A stretch of 64,000 bases of DNA from Zygnema cylindricum. Its lineage: Eukaryota > Streptophyta > Zygnematophyceae > Zygnematales > Zygnemataceae. Of this stretch, positions 25,001-40,000 are shown one piece after another; positions within the stretch are counted from its first letter, which is position 1, and every line of letters begins with the position of its first letter. The translations under genes and the position numbers were made by a program. Location: positions 373,692-437,691 of the forward strand of contig JBBHKE010002613.1 in NCBI GenBank assembly GCA_037447655.1, read 5' to 3'. The notes below the pieces were generated by a model. The model saw only the letters and a program-made list of their open reading frames with translations. It was not told the DNA's origin and did not search any database.

Positions 25001-28000
25001 GGTAAATACATCCCCTCCCCATCAACACCATCAGCCCCACTTTTGCCTAGTCATCATGGGCTACAAGATAATATACCAATGAGAATTGAGTATGCATTTT
25101 TTGTTAAATACATTTGGATGGTCTTTATCAAACAATGCCATCAACAAAATTCATACATGGATCTAAATTGTATGTTGTAACTAATGTGTTTGAACCCCCT
25201 CTTTTTAAAAATACAAATGTGTATTAAGTTAATGCTGACAAGTTTCGTCTTTACAAACGGAACTAAACTATAAGAATTCAATATAAAAATTCCCTTCACT
25301 GAATGTTTACTCAATATTTAGAGATTAACACGATTAATAAACATGATTTTGAATGGAATGTGACATATGTCTCACAAATATCCGAGTTTTTTTACGCTAC
25401 TGAAAGTCGATGGAATGCTTCCATTAAACTGGTTATTGGGTAGAATCCTGTGACACCAAGCATCCCCATCCCACCCCCCCCCCCCCCCCCCCCCAAGTGT
25501 TTTCCAATTAATATAGGATACAAGGTTATATACCAAAAAACACATTGGGTATAAATTCTTGATATTCTTAACATTTGATGAGCTTGTGTACAAAAACACA
25601 CTCAAAAAAACAAAGAGATATAAATCAACGAATAGTCATTCCGACGCATTCCATTTTTCTTCATAAATATGAGTTTTATGAAAAAGATGTATATTTATTC
25701 TTTATCTTCCTCCTTTTGACCTTCTCCCCCTACCTCCACAGATCATACAATCCCAAAGCCTTTTTACACTAAGAACAAAAAAACAAAAGCGATAAAATAA
25801 TTATCCGTAGAAACAAAAACCATAAATAACTAGCAAAAAAAGAAACCAATTATGAAATGCATTGTTTTTACACCTCATGGCTTGGTTTGCAATTCCTTGC
25901 CCATCCCTCCCTCTTCAACCACTACAAGCCATATACTGCCAAAGTACGCTTTTGATGGTTAACAAAAGTAGAGTTTCATGCGTCTTACAAGAACTCAAGG
26001 GATGGCAATTGGGAGATGGACAATGGAATATTTCCACTCAATTGGTTGTTAGACAGATCTCTATAAAGCCAGACGTCCCCATCCCACCAACCCCCGGCCC
26101 AAGTGCTCCCCAATTAGTATAGAATACAAGGTTATACTCAAACAAGACAGGTAGATTTTAAATGTTTCTATCCAACACTTCCTCACAAAAAAAGTGAAAC
26201 CTGTTAAAAGATTTCAATTTGTAACTGATAAATTTGAACCCCCCTCTTTAGAAATTGAAGAATTTAACAAATATTGCACGACGTGGTTCGCCTTTACAAA
26301 CGCAATTTTATTACAAGCATAGAAAATTGCAAACTTACTCTGTCTATAAACCACTTGAATTACATAGTAATACATTATTAAAGACAAATTTGCAACAATT
26401 GCACATCTACATATTTATTTTCATTGCAGCATTTCGCAAGAATACATAAATGTGCATTTATTGTAAAATTATAAGTAATACATTTTGTACTAGTAGTAGA
26501 TGTGGAGACCTTTTACTTTTAAAGGACAAATTTTATGTTAACATTCAATCTGGCAATTGTAGATAGTAAAAAAAAAAGCATCATAGGAATTTTGGTTGAA
26601 ACATGTTAGCTTATGAACTTTACCCTATCTAGTAATGGGTTTTTTTTTTAAATATTGTTAAAACTAAAATCCAGACATGTGGTGGGGCCGAAGGGTCAAA
26701 ATTGATTGAAAATTTTCATTTGTTTTCAGCAAAATAACCGATTCCAAAAAAAATGATCCGTTTTAAATACAATTAAATACGGTAAATAGATAAATTAATC
26801 ACCAAAACAAAATTAAAGAAAAGGTTTCCAAGAAACCAAAATTCCAAAAAAAATCAACCAATAATCCCGAATATTTCATATCTTTTTCAAAATTAAGCAA
26901 AATAAAACTATAGAACAAACATAAAACAACATTAGAACTACACAACTACAGGATAGAATTCTTAAACAACTTGTGCCCCTCAAATACCTCTTCAAACATA
27001 CATTTACAGAAATATAGTTATCTATCTCAGAGCGCCATCTCTATACCCTCCATCCTTCATATTATATTTCAAAAGATTTAAAATCCAAACAAAATAGCCC
27101 AAAACTAACTCTCAAAAACCTTAAAACTGTCAAACATGGAGTCAATATATATTATATATATATATACAAACGTACTCTTGACACCTACCTAGCTATTGTC
27201 CCAACCATCCTTGCATACCTTCCAACAAATTTTGCCAGTTTCGGTGATTTACGAAAAAATAAAAACACCAACTGAACAATTCCAATTTATGATTACTTAA
27301 TTATAAAAAAAACCCAAACACAGGCAGCAAAAGTAAACAAAACAAAAAAAAACTATTATATTTGTTACAAACACATAATTAAAATTCAATTAAAACCCTA
27401 AAACAAAACATACATATCCGTCGGATCTCTACCCTTCACATGCATCTGCAGATAAAGTACACAAACATTTATAGTTATATCTTTTTTGCCCCTTTTTCTC
27501 CAAGCCTTTTCTCCCATACATAATGTAGAATATTCCAATTCCAACTGTTTGAAAGAAAGTTAAGAAAACTGTTAAGGAAACCGTACAATAATAGTCCGAC
27601 AATAATAATAATAAAAAAGCTAGAAACGGGAGTAAATAAAACATATGGAAAATGCAAAACAGACCACATGACTTTCCGTCAGGATCGCCACCCCAAACTC
27701 GTGTTAAACAAAAAAAATAGAAAAAACTTGGAGAAACTTCAGAAAAGAAACTCCTAAACAAATGGAAAGAAAAATACACAATTGCTAAATAAGATTTTTC
27801 CATAACAAAAAACGATTCCAGTTATGATGCCTCTATCCCCGCCCCTTTTCCTCCATATCTCACCTGATGTTTTTACACCTAAATATAAAATAATAAAAGA
27901 CAAATGATAAAATGTAAACTTCAAATTATAAATATTCAACACTTTAAAAAATGCAATTCAAATATCGGCAACAACAACATCGGAAAATAAAATTACATTT

Positions 28001-31000
28001 GTTCCCTTCACCTTATTAGAACCAAAACGACTTATTTAAGGATTAACGGTCCTAATTATTCCTTTTGCATCAAGTAAATTCTCAATTTGAAAAAAAATTG
28101 ACCTAGCCATCCTCAAAATTTGTGGAAAAAACATAAAAATGAATAAAAAACAGGTTATAACTATAATAACTGGCCAATAACTATGCCAACACTCAACTAA
28201 TAAAGAACTATATTTTTTACAATCTATGTTGTGGAATACTGTATTTTACAAAAAACCATATCCATTTAGAGTACACTTTTGATGGGTAACATAAGCACAA
28301 TGTCATGTGTCTTACAAATATGAGAGTACTTTCAGGCCATTGATGGTCGATGGAATGTTTCCACTCAACTGGTTGTAACCTAGATCTCTGTGACGTCACA
28401 TCCCCACTCACCCTCCCCCCCAAGTGGCCGAACCCAAGTTGAGGATAAAATAAAATCAAAATAGTATATTATCGTATTTGTTTGTGGGGAGCCCTCCCCA
28501 CCCTTTACCCACCCAACCGACAAATTACTTAACTCCTGACCTTTTCCTACGTTCCTCACGTAATTTTTTCGATTTTAATGTTAAAAATAATCAACAATTT
28601 TCATTTGAAACTCGTTAACCATAAAAAGATAAAAAATCTAAGTATTCTAAATCATATATCCCTTCTCTTGGCCACTCCTTCCTTCACTAAGGTTATTCGG
28701 ATTCAAATATGTTTTGATAAAGAAAAGATACGAACAAAAAAAGCTAAAAAAAAAATCACCAAAACCAATTGAGAAAACACTCAATAAAATTGGGAGGGGG
28801 GGATAAAAAAATGCAAATCGTAATGTTTTTACACCACATGCCTTAGTATACAATCCTTGGCCATCTGCCACCTCTTTTTCTATCATAATCTATATCCATT
28901 CAGAGTACACTTTTGATAGGTAATGTAACCACAATGTCATGTGTCTCACAAGGTGTTGAGGGATGTCAAATTAACCATGGTCATAATTACTCTAGAAAAC
29001 ATGACGGCAGAAAATATAGTGGAAAGATAGATAGCCCGTTATGAATTTCTGAACTGATTGAAATGAAAGGACAAAAATAATTTTGTAATAGAAAGCAACA
29101 AATATCCCGAGAGTGACTAAAAGAATTTTCCTAAAGTTGGAAGGTCACTTGATCCTTCACCCAGAAGTTGCGTTATGAGGTCAATAATTATAGACAATCT
29201 TTGACCCGATTCTAATCGTACCTAAGGTATTTAGAATACCACAAATTGAAAAACAAAACAAATTGAGATACCGAAATCCTAGATACGAAAACATACTTAA
29301 TTCTACATTTCGGTATTCTAAATCATAACAAAAATTTTAGCGGGAGATAACTTTTATCAAATCCTAATCTTTGAACACCACCCTCTTATTCCGAAGTTAA
29401 GGTTGGCTGAAGTTCGATGGAATCCAAACTAAGAACAATGAAAAGCTTAGGTAAAAAAATCTAACATTTAATAGGAAGTCACGCAATATCGGAAGGTAAG
29501 AGTGTCATCTGTAATGGCTTCCGTGGTGAAGTGGAATTGGATACCAATGTCTTTGGTGCACTAATGGTGGAAGGGTTGTTTGTGAGAGGAAGGACTCCCC
29601 AGAGTCACAAGTTGGAGGAAATTGAAGATCGGAGAGAAGTGAAGCCATATGGCTTATTTGACGGCATGTGTGGCTGCCCATATATTTGGCTTCTATGGAA
29701 AAAAGAGAGACTGTGATTTTTTTTTTTGATGATCAAAAAATGAGAGCTCCTCCAAGAGAGAAGTAAACGATTAAAATAGCACGGCAAGTGTCATAAGCAA
29801 CCCCTCCAGTCCACATCACAAAACCCAGCACGAGAGAGGAGGCGCACAAGAAGGTGAGGCAAAAGAATTTGGTGCCTTTGAAGTACCGGAGGACCCTCTT
29901 CGCGGCAAGGAGATGTGCAAGCGTAGTGGTTCAATTGGTATAGCAACAGCAATGTCTCAATTGGTAGAGCAACAACAACCTCTCGCCAAGTGTTAGTCAT
30001 TAATATACAAGACGTTCAACCATGGATCGATATGAAACATGAATGTCTCCGTGGATGGGCCTATCGAACTTGCTAATGAGTCTATCGAACTCGCTAATGA
30101 GTCTAGTATTGCCATCTAGTGGGGTGGAAACAGAGGTGCAACTTGACATGGAAAATTTGTTTAAAACCTCAAAGATATATTTTACTTAGGAGAGGTAAAA
30201 TGTTTTGGTTGGTCAATCATGGTTGACTAGGATTCAAATATAGTAATCAATTCTCTTAAGTCTCTCGTTGTAAAATAGGAATTGAGCATGATTTTTTCTT
30301 GAAGGGTTTTAGAGATTGGAGACTAGATAAATAGAGATCATCTTTACAAATGATGATTATGACCACAGGGTCGTTTTTACCTTGTAGGAAGATTCCAAAG
30401 TCTGCGGCGAGTTTGAAAACAGTTATCTAGTTCGCGAGTAAATTTTCTTTTGTTGCACCTATTACAAGGGGGGGGTTTTCTTGTTCGCAAGGGAAGCTAA
30501 TCGTGTAACAAGACCTTTGGTTCATTGGTGAAAGCGAGTACTAGAAAGATGTCCGTAGCAAAGGTGCCTTTTGGAAAAGGTGGTATGTGGTGAGGTTATA
30601 TCCACGTTAGCAGAGCCAAGAGGAGAAAAAAAGGAAAAAATATACGTTTTCGTCTCTAACTCCTACTTTAGCGGGAATTTTTGTGGGGGGTAAAACGGTG
30701 ACGTGATCGAAGGAAAATGTAGTCGTGACCCCTAATTGTAAGGCCGCGTCGACCAAAATAGATCCTTTGAAAGTTCGGCAACAAAAAAGACGTTAAAAAG
30801 GTTAACGCTTTATTAGTTTATAAAACAAATAAGAGTGATGTGTGGCCGTGACATGGTGTTCTTACCAAGTAGTGTAGGTATTTGTAGACAGAGTGGGGCG
30901 AGTGAGAACAACCAATCAGAACGAGAACATACATGGCGAGAGGCGCCTGAAACAATATTCAGGCTGGTTTAGGTAGTAATAAAGCGGATTCAAGGGAGAT

Positions 31001-34000
31001 TGTAAATGTCATTAAGGCAAATCCAAATCGGATTGCGACCTTGAGTTTAGAGGAGTGAGTCAACCGCTGGATGGAGAGGTGGAGGAACGTCGGAGACACA
31101 TCAATGATGTGATTGGTCCCCTCGACAATAGCGGCAGATGATGGAGAAATATTTGGGTGGCTTGAGATTGGGTGAAATAGTTGCCAAGGCAAAACGTGGT
31201 TTGGTTTGAAATAACTTTTTGTTCCCTCATGGACTGAGCAAGCTGTTAAAGTTGGAATCGTCAATCAATCGTAAAATTTTCAAATGAAGGAAATAACGGA
31301 CCAATAGAAACAAAATAATGTCATCGTTAGGGAACGGATCATTGATGCTTTTAGTTGTCCAGATAGAGACTTGAGATATTGGACGTAAGATTTGGATAGA
31401 ATTGCTAAGCATCTTTCTGTAGAAGGTTACCGGTCGCTTGAGAAATAACTAGTTATACCAGGTTTGATTCTCATATGCCGAGGTCAAGAGTGACCATGCA
31501 TCGTGACCAAAGATTACGTAACGAATAATGTCAATATGGGAGGACTCAAGGGTGAGGACAATCGGGGAGTGCGCTTCATTTTTTCAAGCAAGCCAGGTGG
31601 TTCTTTTGGCAAATTCTATAGTTTCGGATTTGCTGCCACAAGTGATTGACCAAAGTTTTCCACGGTGTAGAAGGTGCTCAATCTGATAATTCCCTCTATA
31701 AAAATATGTGCCCTTGAATTTGGCAACAATATTTGTGTTGTTGGGCCCATAACCTATTACAGTAGAAGACATGCTTGCAAAAAATAGAGTGGAAAAATAG
31801 GTAGCCTGTAATAAGTTTTAGAATTGATTGAGATAAAAAGATAGAATTAGAGGTTAAATAGAAAACAAAAAATATCTCGGGAGTGACCTTTCGGAAACTA
31901 AAGGAACTTTCTTAACCTAAAGAGTTCCTTGACCCTTCACCCGAACGCTGCGGTCAAGATTTGCAGTCAAGATTTATAGGCAGATCTTTGACAGTGTTTT
32001 AATTGTTTTTAGGTACGTAGAATAAGACAGCCCGAAAAAAAAATTAAACTAAGATACTGAATTCCTAAACAGGCTACTTAATTCTAGATTTTGATATTCT
32101 AAATCAGAATTATATTTCAAACAAGAGATAACTTCAAAGCCTAATCCTCCAACAGGATGATGGAATGCGTCCACACAACTTGTTGTTATTTAGACCCTTG
32201 CAATGATAGGCATCACCACGCAGTCAACACCATCACCCCGCAAACCATCCAATCATCATAGGTTACAAAGCTATACACCAATGAAATATTGAGTATGCAT
32301 TTTTGGTAACTACACATAGATAGTCGTTCCCAAACAATGCACTAATCAAAAGTCATACATGCATGTTGTAACCAATGGGTTTGACCCTCCCCCCCCCTCG
32401 TAGAAATAAAAATGTGACAAGAAATATTGCCGACATGTTTTGTCTTCACAATTGGAATACCACAAATCCATAACTATAGTTTACTCAGTATCTAAGGATT
32501 AACATGATTAAAAAACACGATTTCGAATGAATTGCGTCATATATCTTACAAATATGAGAGTTTCTTCATATTAAAGATGGATAAAGGGATGCTTTTAGTC
32601 AATTGGTTGCCATAGAGACCTCTGCGACACCATACATTCCCACCCATCAAGCCCCCTCGCCCAAGGGCCACCCAATTAATATGGCTACAAAATGATACAA
32701 CAAAAACATGAGTATAAATCCAAGATAATTACATTTGAAAACCTTATACAACAACACACTCGAACAAATTAAGTAATATTTGTACCTGATGGATTCGACC
32801 CCTTCCCCTTTTTTACAAATGGATGTGTGTTACAGATTGCGTGGCATTGGCTACCAAATTTACAAAAGACAAACTCACTCGATTTGTTAGCTTGATAAAT
32901 TAGAGAGTTAGACATATTGATAACAGTAGTTAACACATACAGCAGTGTTACTGTAAATGTAAATAGACATTATTTTTTTTCCATTACAAAATTTTACATG
33001 AATATTTTAAAAATGTATAAAAGATATTTGACACCAGTAGTGTATGTGGAGATTTCTCGCTTTTCGTGAACACATTAATTGTTATTATTCAATCTTGCAA
33101 ATGCAAATAGTCAAAAAATGAATCTCATTTAATATTTTGGTTCCAAAGAAAACATGTCATTACGACTTTACCTATCAGCCTTACTTTTCTTTTGTGATTA
33201 TTGTTTCTCTGAACCAAAAATTCCAACAAACCGTGGAAACTACAATCCAATCACTAACTCGAGACAACAATTATTTCGAAAGTAGTTAAAAAGTTTCATT
33301 TGTTTTCAGTATAAAAACCGATGTCAAGGAAAAAAAACTTTTCAAATGCAGTTACGAAATATAAAGACAAAATGTAGTTGCCCTGAAAAAATAAAGGTTC
33401 CCAAAAAGCCAACACTTAAAAAATATTTGACGGCCGTAACACTAATTTCCCATATCTGCTTCACAATTTAGGAAAGGTACAATTTTAGAACATAAACTTC
33501 TTGTCTTCCAATTTACCTCAACCCCCAACCTTGATATACATAATTCCACTTCAAATGATAGAAAAACAAAGCAAAAGAAATCAAAAAACAAAAAACAAAT
33601 TGAAAACTCTCATATATGGAGGAAAGAGCTATATGAGACCTCCACACACAATTACATTTTTTTCCATGGACCCTGTCCACCTCCCATTCACCAATCACCA
33701 CCCTCCACTCCACCCCCACCCTCCACCTTTTCCAAAAAACATGAACTTAACAAATCTAAATTACGACTACCTAATTGCAAAAAAAATCATCAACAGACGG
33801 AAAAAGTGAAAAATATCAAACAAAGTTTTCAAATTCATTATTGAATCATGTCAAATTATAAAACAGCAGATATGTATTCGTCTGGCTCTTCCACACATAC
33901 TCTTGCAGATAAAAAAATAAATATGTATATATATATATATATTCATATCATTTATCTTGCTCTCCCTCCTTTTGGCTTTTCCTCCTGCAGATTATTCCAA

Positions 34001-37000
34001 TTAGAACTGTTTGAACGACGCATTGAGCAAACATACAAACAACCAAAAAAAAAAAAAATCGACGATCCAGCTCAAAAGTACAAAATGAAACACATCTAAA
34101 AATTTGGAGGAAAGAAAAATTATTTGTAAAATGCAAACTCTTCACACCAGGGGGCTTTTTTTCACGATCCCCACCCTTTTTTCTTCCACCAAAATAAAAG
34201 CAGGCATTCCAATAACCAACCCAAAAAAAAAAATATCTTCAAATATAGAAGTAACAATACACAAATGTTAAAGACGTATTTTTTACGTTAAAATGCTTCT
34301 AGTCACGATCCCCTCCCTCCCTCCCTCCCTCCCTCCCTCAATCATGTTAGTGTACATTGTGAGAATCGGCAAATCGGCCGAGTGTTTGTGGGTCAGTTTG
34401 TATCGATTCGAGTCAGTCTTATTCGATTGGTTCGGTTGTTTGAATTCTGTACTTCTATTTTCCTTGGGTATGCAGTGTTAGTTACGTAAAATATGTTTAT
34501 GTGCCCTCCTGTGGTGAATGCTTCCACTTTTGTGAACTTTTTGTTGATCCTATTAAATCAAACCTCTTCCTCCGTGACAAAAAAAGAAAAAAAATACTTG
34601 TAAAAGCTTTTCAAAACTATACCAAATTCCAGAAACAAAAAAGATACATGACCGTCCGGCTCCTCCACCATGCAATCATAGTTATGCTATTATGAATATG
34701 AACAAAAAAATACGCGTAAAAAATGAGTAAGTATAAGCATAGATATTTAAATATCGATGTAAATTTACATCCTTCCTCTTTCCCTTTGATCTTCCCTCTC
34801 TACCTAGTCAGATTATTCAACTTCAAATGTTTTGTGGCATAAAAGAACATATAACACAAATTATAATTATTTGAAAAACCATCAAAAACAAAACAAAATG
34901 AAAAAAAAATGGAGGAAAAAACACCAACTACAAGATGCAGTGTTTTCACATCATGAGGCTTGGTTTACAGTCCCCTGCTCACCACCCCTCTTCCTCCATC
35001 ACAAACCATATCTATTCAGAGTACACTTTTGATAAGTAGCATAACCACAATGCCACGTGTCTTACAAGCCTTTGAGAGATGGCAGGTTGCCGATGGTCGA
35101 TGGAATGCTTCCACTAAACCTGTTGTTTTCTAGACCTCTGTAATGACGGGCATCCCCAATAAAACAAATCCCCGTCAAATTCCATAACTATTGCTTACTC
35201 GGTATTTTGGGATTAACATGATAAATAAACACGATTTTGAATGCGTTATGTCATGTATTTCACAAAGGTAAGAGTTTATTCAAAATGTGTTTGAAGAATT
35301 GGTTGCAGGTTAGACCGCTGTGACACCGGATGCCGGGGATATCCGCCAAGTGTTAGATATTTGGCAAAAGAATTAGTTCTTTGCGCGGAAATTTAAGGTT
35401 GAGTTTCAGAGGAAATAACTTTGTACCTCGGCCACCCTGTTGGTGCGATGTGTGTTTTCACCTGGATGCAAAAAAGCTTGTAGGTGTAGATCCCTTAATT
35501 ATTGTGTATAATTACAAGATAATTGGGAAGTGCCAAAACAGCATAGGGTTATGATCATGCAGTGTTTTCAAAAAAATATCGTGTGTCCCTTTTGATTCTA
35601 ACACTTAGCGCTTTAAAATTATTTGTATGTCCTACCCAAGCCTAAACCGTTGACTAGTCTTAGTTTTTCTACTCTACCGAGTAGAGAGCCCTTCTGTGTA
35701 TGAAAGAAAAAGATCACATTTGATCTTTACTTAATATAATTGAGACAACAACCAAAGGAGAATTCTCTATTCATTATATTCTTGCCGTGGCTTTTCGTTG
35801 TCTTCTATCTAAACAGCTGCACCCGTTTATAAGATCAAGTAATATAATATCTACTGCAAATCATAACTACTTAGAGTAATCAATTGAAAAGAAAATCACG
35901 AAATCAAAAAACAAGAAAAAGTCTTAAGATGTAAGGAATAAAATCACAATAAAAAGAGAGTATTTCCAGTCTGAATCGGTTTTGGTTTCATAGGTTCTCG
36001 CCCCTCCCCTCCCATTTTCTACATTCCATCAGATATTTTCCATTACAAATAATTTATGAAAAGAAAAAGCAAGAAATTAACAAATCCAATTTACAACAGC
36101 CTCAAATATAAAGAAGCCTCAAAAATGGGTGAGGGAAATGAAAAATAGATAATTAATAAATTTGTAAATATCGAACAAAACTACGCCAAATTTCAAAAGA
36201 TACGTTTGTCCGATCACTCCCCAATAAATACATATAATACGTATTTTACATATGAACAAGTAAACATAAGCATAAATATTATGTAAGTACAAGCATACAA
36301 ATGTGTATGTACACTTATATCCTACCTCCCTGCCTTTAGCTTTCTCTCCTTTCATATAGAAGTTTCACATGTTTCATCAAAAGAATAAAGTGAAAATGAA
36401 ACATACAAAATAAACATTCAGAAAACCATTAAACAGAGATCATACAAATCTTAAAGAAAAAAACGATAACAAAATAAAATGTCTTCACACCACATGGCTT
36501 TGTATACAATCCCTTGCCAACCGCCTCCCTTTTCCTACGGTATAGTCCATATCCGTTTAGAGAACACTTTTGATGGCCCACAGTGTCATTAAACTTACAA
36601 TTGCTCGAGTGACACCATTTTTTCAATGGACGTTGGAATGATTCCACTCAATTCATTGGTATCTAAATTTCTGTCCTCAGGCATCCCACCCGGACAACAT
36701 TCGCCACCCGAAAAATCACCCAGTCATCATGAGGTACACGACTATAAACCATAAATTTTTTGAGTATGCATTCTTGGTAAGAATATTTGGAGGTTCTTTA
36801 CAAACCATGCACTGAAAAAATTTGAAACAAACGATTCTAGATTTCAAGTTGTAGCTGATGGGTTTTAACCCCACCCTTTTTTTTGCAAATCCAAGTGAGT
36901 AAGACAAGATTGCACAACATATATCCTCTTGACAAACCCAAATACACTATATATATTGAATATCACAAATTTCTTAACATCATTTTTACTTACTATTGTT

Positions 37001-40000
37001 AGGATGCAATATGCGAATGTACTAAGCTATTTCGTACGTAGTAACTGGTACCGTGTTCGGTCTAGGGCACAAATGTTTTTCGGTGAAATTGTGTCTTCGT
37101 CGCTCTGAGGTTTATTTCATAATTTGGTATTCAATATTTGTGTCCGTAGTGAAGTAGTGGAGAACATCAAGTGGTCGGTGGCCCTTGTACAGTAGAGATA
37201 GTAGTGATAGTGGAAAATAGTCGTTGTTGCAGGAAGGGAGTTAGGAGCATTGAGCACACAAGTCTGACTGAGAGAGCAACCTTTGTAAGAAAGAAAAGCT
37301 TTGGCCAAATATAATCATGTTTCATTGAATTTCAATGAGTTGACGAAAATGCTTCTGCTTGTGTGATTGAATCGCGCACTCTGAGTAAAAGAAAACTGTT
37401 ATCGATCCTATCAATCGGTATTGGAGCAGGCTTAGTCCTCCAATAGTGTGAGGTTGCATGGCAGATGGGGGGGAAGAAGGGATCGACTCCTTCTCCATTA
37501 ACGGGTTCCCAAACTTTTGGGGAGCCTTCAGAAGAGATGCCGTTCCCCGAAGAGTAGTTGAGAGAGATAAGTGAAAGGCCGTTCAACCGTGGCATGGAGC
37601 TGAAGAAGCATCACTTCTACTAGATTTGGAGGAGGAAGAATTTCAAATAATCAGCTTCGAATTATTTGAACATATGATTCGTTATATGGAAGAAGGTTCA
37701 TTTTGAGAATGGCAAGAAACCTGTGAAAGAGGAGCCGGATCCTGGTTTGGGTGGTGATAGTTTTGAAAGCGACGGAGAATATGCAAATAAAGAAAGAATT
37801 AGTAAAGAGGAACAAAAGGTTGAAAATGACCATTCGAGTTTTGACAAAAAACTAGAGTGCGAGCAGAGCTTCCAGAAGTACGAGAAACAGTTCTCTTTAA
37901 CACCTCAAACTATGCAGTCCCGAAGAAGTACAACTGTGGGCAGCTCGTTTTGAAGCGCCTTTGGAAGATTGTGAGTAGTAAAGAAAAAAAAACGGCAGAT
38001 CTTAATGCACAAAATTTGTGGCAACTTAAAGACATCATGGCAACCACAAGTCTCATGCAAAGTCGAACCAGATCAGTCCATGACCACTTTCCGAGCCATC
38101 ACACTTCGCACGTGTGTTGAAAGGCATTGGAAAACTAGTTGGAGAAAGGTGTGAAATACAAGAGACAACATGTGTTTCAGGATTTTATACAATTTAAAAT
38201 TGAGTCTGGGGCAGTGGTTGTGATCCCTATTGCAGCGATGGACAGCGGAAGTAAGGAATGTGAAAAACAACATTGGTGACGACCAAACTTTTGCGTTCTT
38301 GAGGTTGACGTCGGATTTGGAGAGTTGTCATGAGAAGCGTGAAAGAGAGTTGATTAACGATACAGGTGCGTCCCATCACGTTTGTACAATTTGATGACAT
38401 GAGGAGCTTTACAGTACTAAAATGGATAATTGTGGCTAACGGCCATGTACTTTTCATTGGTACCGTGGGGACAGTTTAATTGGACTAACAAACATAGGAT
38501 GGGAATGGTAACGAGTTCGTTAAAAAGACTAGGCTACACAACACACTTTATATTCCGGATGGTTCTGTGCACCTCATGAGCATCTAGCAAATTCAACGAG
38601 GAGTGTATTTGCACACGGAGACTTATCAGTTGAAACTCTAAGCACAAATGGGAAAGTGATCGCTGAAGGATTGGTAATTGACCCAATGCAAAGTCAGATC
38701 CGGAGGTACATAAAAGGCAAGGCAGGCAAGAACCAGTCCATAGGCATTCTGAACCAAATTTTTGAAATGAAGGGGAGCCTCAGTTTGTGGCACCATAGAG
38801 TGTGTCATACATCCACGGTGGATTTAAGGCGGATGATACAGAACTCATGTGTTTTCGATTTTTTTTTCTCGCACTGGCGAGAAGGTTAATGGAGATGGAG
38901 GATGTCGTCAAGGCACTAAATTCGAAAACTCCATCTCGTGAAAGATGTTAAGTAGTGAGCTCAACATCCTTCGGACCTGGTACATGTCGATCTTTGTGGA
39001 CATGCAAATGCCAAGCTTGGGGAGTAACCTATATGTTTTTGAGTTTCTAGATAATTATTTTGGAGATCATGGGTTTATTTACTGAAAAACCAAACAATGC
39101 ATTTGAGATGTTTGAGTGGAATGTGATGGTCGAGGGACAGTGGGAAAGAAAGTTGAAAGCAGGTTGGCTTGACAATGCGAGGAGAATTTGTTGTGTTTGA
39201 GGGTTACTGTAAGCAGTCCGCAATGGGGATTGTAAGCGATCTGCAGTGGGGACTATGGGGCGTGTCTGCGGTGGGGACTAAGGCACGAGTTTTCCTGCCA
39301 ATTATTCACTGAAGTCTAATGGAGTCACAGATTGAAAGAATTGACCTTCATTTATCAGATTCTAAGTTAGTCATTAAACGGAAGAATCGGGCTCTACAGG
39401 AGATGGTTCATTCTATGATTCTCAACAGTGGTTAAACAACTTCCTATAGGGATACACTATTCTTATAGCGAACTAATCCTCAACACTGGCACAACAACTT
39501 TGATGGGGCGACACGATTCTCATAGCAATCTACATTTATAACCAGAGACAAACTTTGTTCTAAGGGGACTAGACACTTCACTTGTGGAACGGACGGGTGT
39601 CGATGGTTCATCACGTCAGGATTGGGACTGTCGCGCAATTGTTTACGTGGATCATAACAAACAAAAAAGAAAAGTTCGCTGTGAGGCATTAGACTGGAAC
39701 TTTTGTGGGCTTTAGCTCACAGGGAAACGTGAAACAAGTGTATGATCTGGCGAGGAATATTGTGATGGAATCCTACAACGTCACCTTTCATAAGTATTTG
39801 AAATCAGCGGTGAAGTTTTCAATGAAATCTATGGTGGATTTGGATTTTCATGATAACAATGAGTCACGAGAGTTCCCAAAACGAGATTCCAACGACAAAT
39901 TCGAATCTCTGATTCAAACGAAAAAGGAAGGTCGGAAGTGAACGGAGGGTTCGGAAAAATCGAGAGTTGACATTAATGCCCGGAGTGATCACACTGCGTT

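Larger units (their letters stand above)
24741..26734 (-). repeat. three-exon LRR block, copy 2
   Basis: This is the 1,994-bp duplicate of 21,329-23,334 with exons 24,889, 25,376 and 25,989. It is 12 bp shorter, accounted for by the poly-C region (25,474-25,494). Confidence 0.88.
28979..32154 (-). mobile_element. Ty1/copia-like LTR element inserted in an LRR exon
   Basis: Two long terminal repeats of about 0.4 kb lie at 28,985-29,390 and about 31,755-32,154; shared text includes GTGGAAARATAGRTAGCC, GGGAGTGAC and TACTTAATTCTA. Reading from the right LTR on the minus strand, the LTR is followed by GGTTATGGGCCCA, then a gag-like start (FKGTYFYRGNYQIEHLLHRG), which is the usual copia gag beginning. 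Frameshifts and stops follow. A gag-like piece on the plus strand (29,560-29,640, EGLFVRGRTPQ) suggests an internal inversion or a nested second element. The target site duplication is not clean. Confidence 0.82.

Noticed and set aside
34495-34560. GAATGCTTCCACTTTTGTGAAC as another LRR exon
   Set aside because: It shares only the GAATGCTTCCAC word. The translation has no LxxNxL or GxIP, and neither splice site is present at the right distance.
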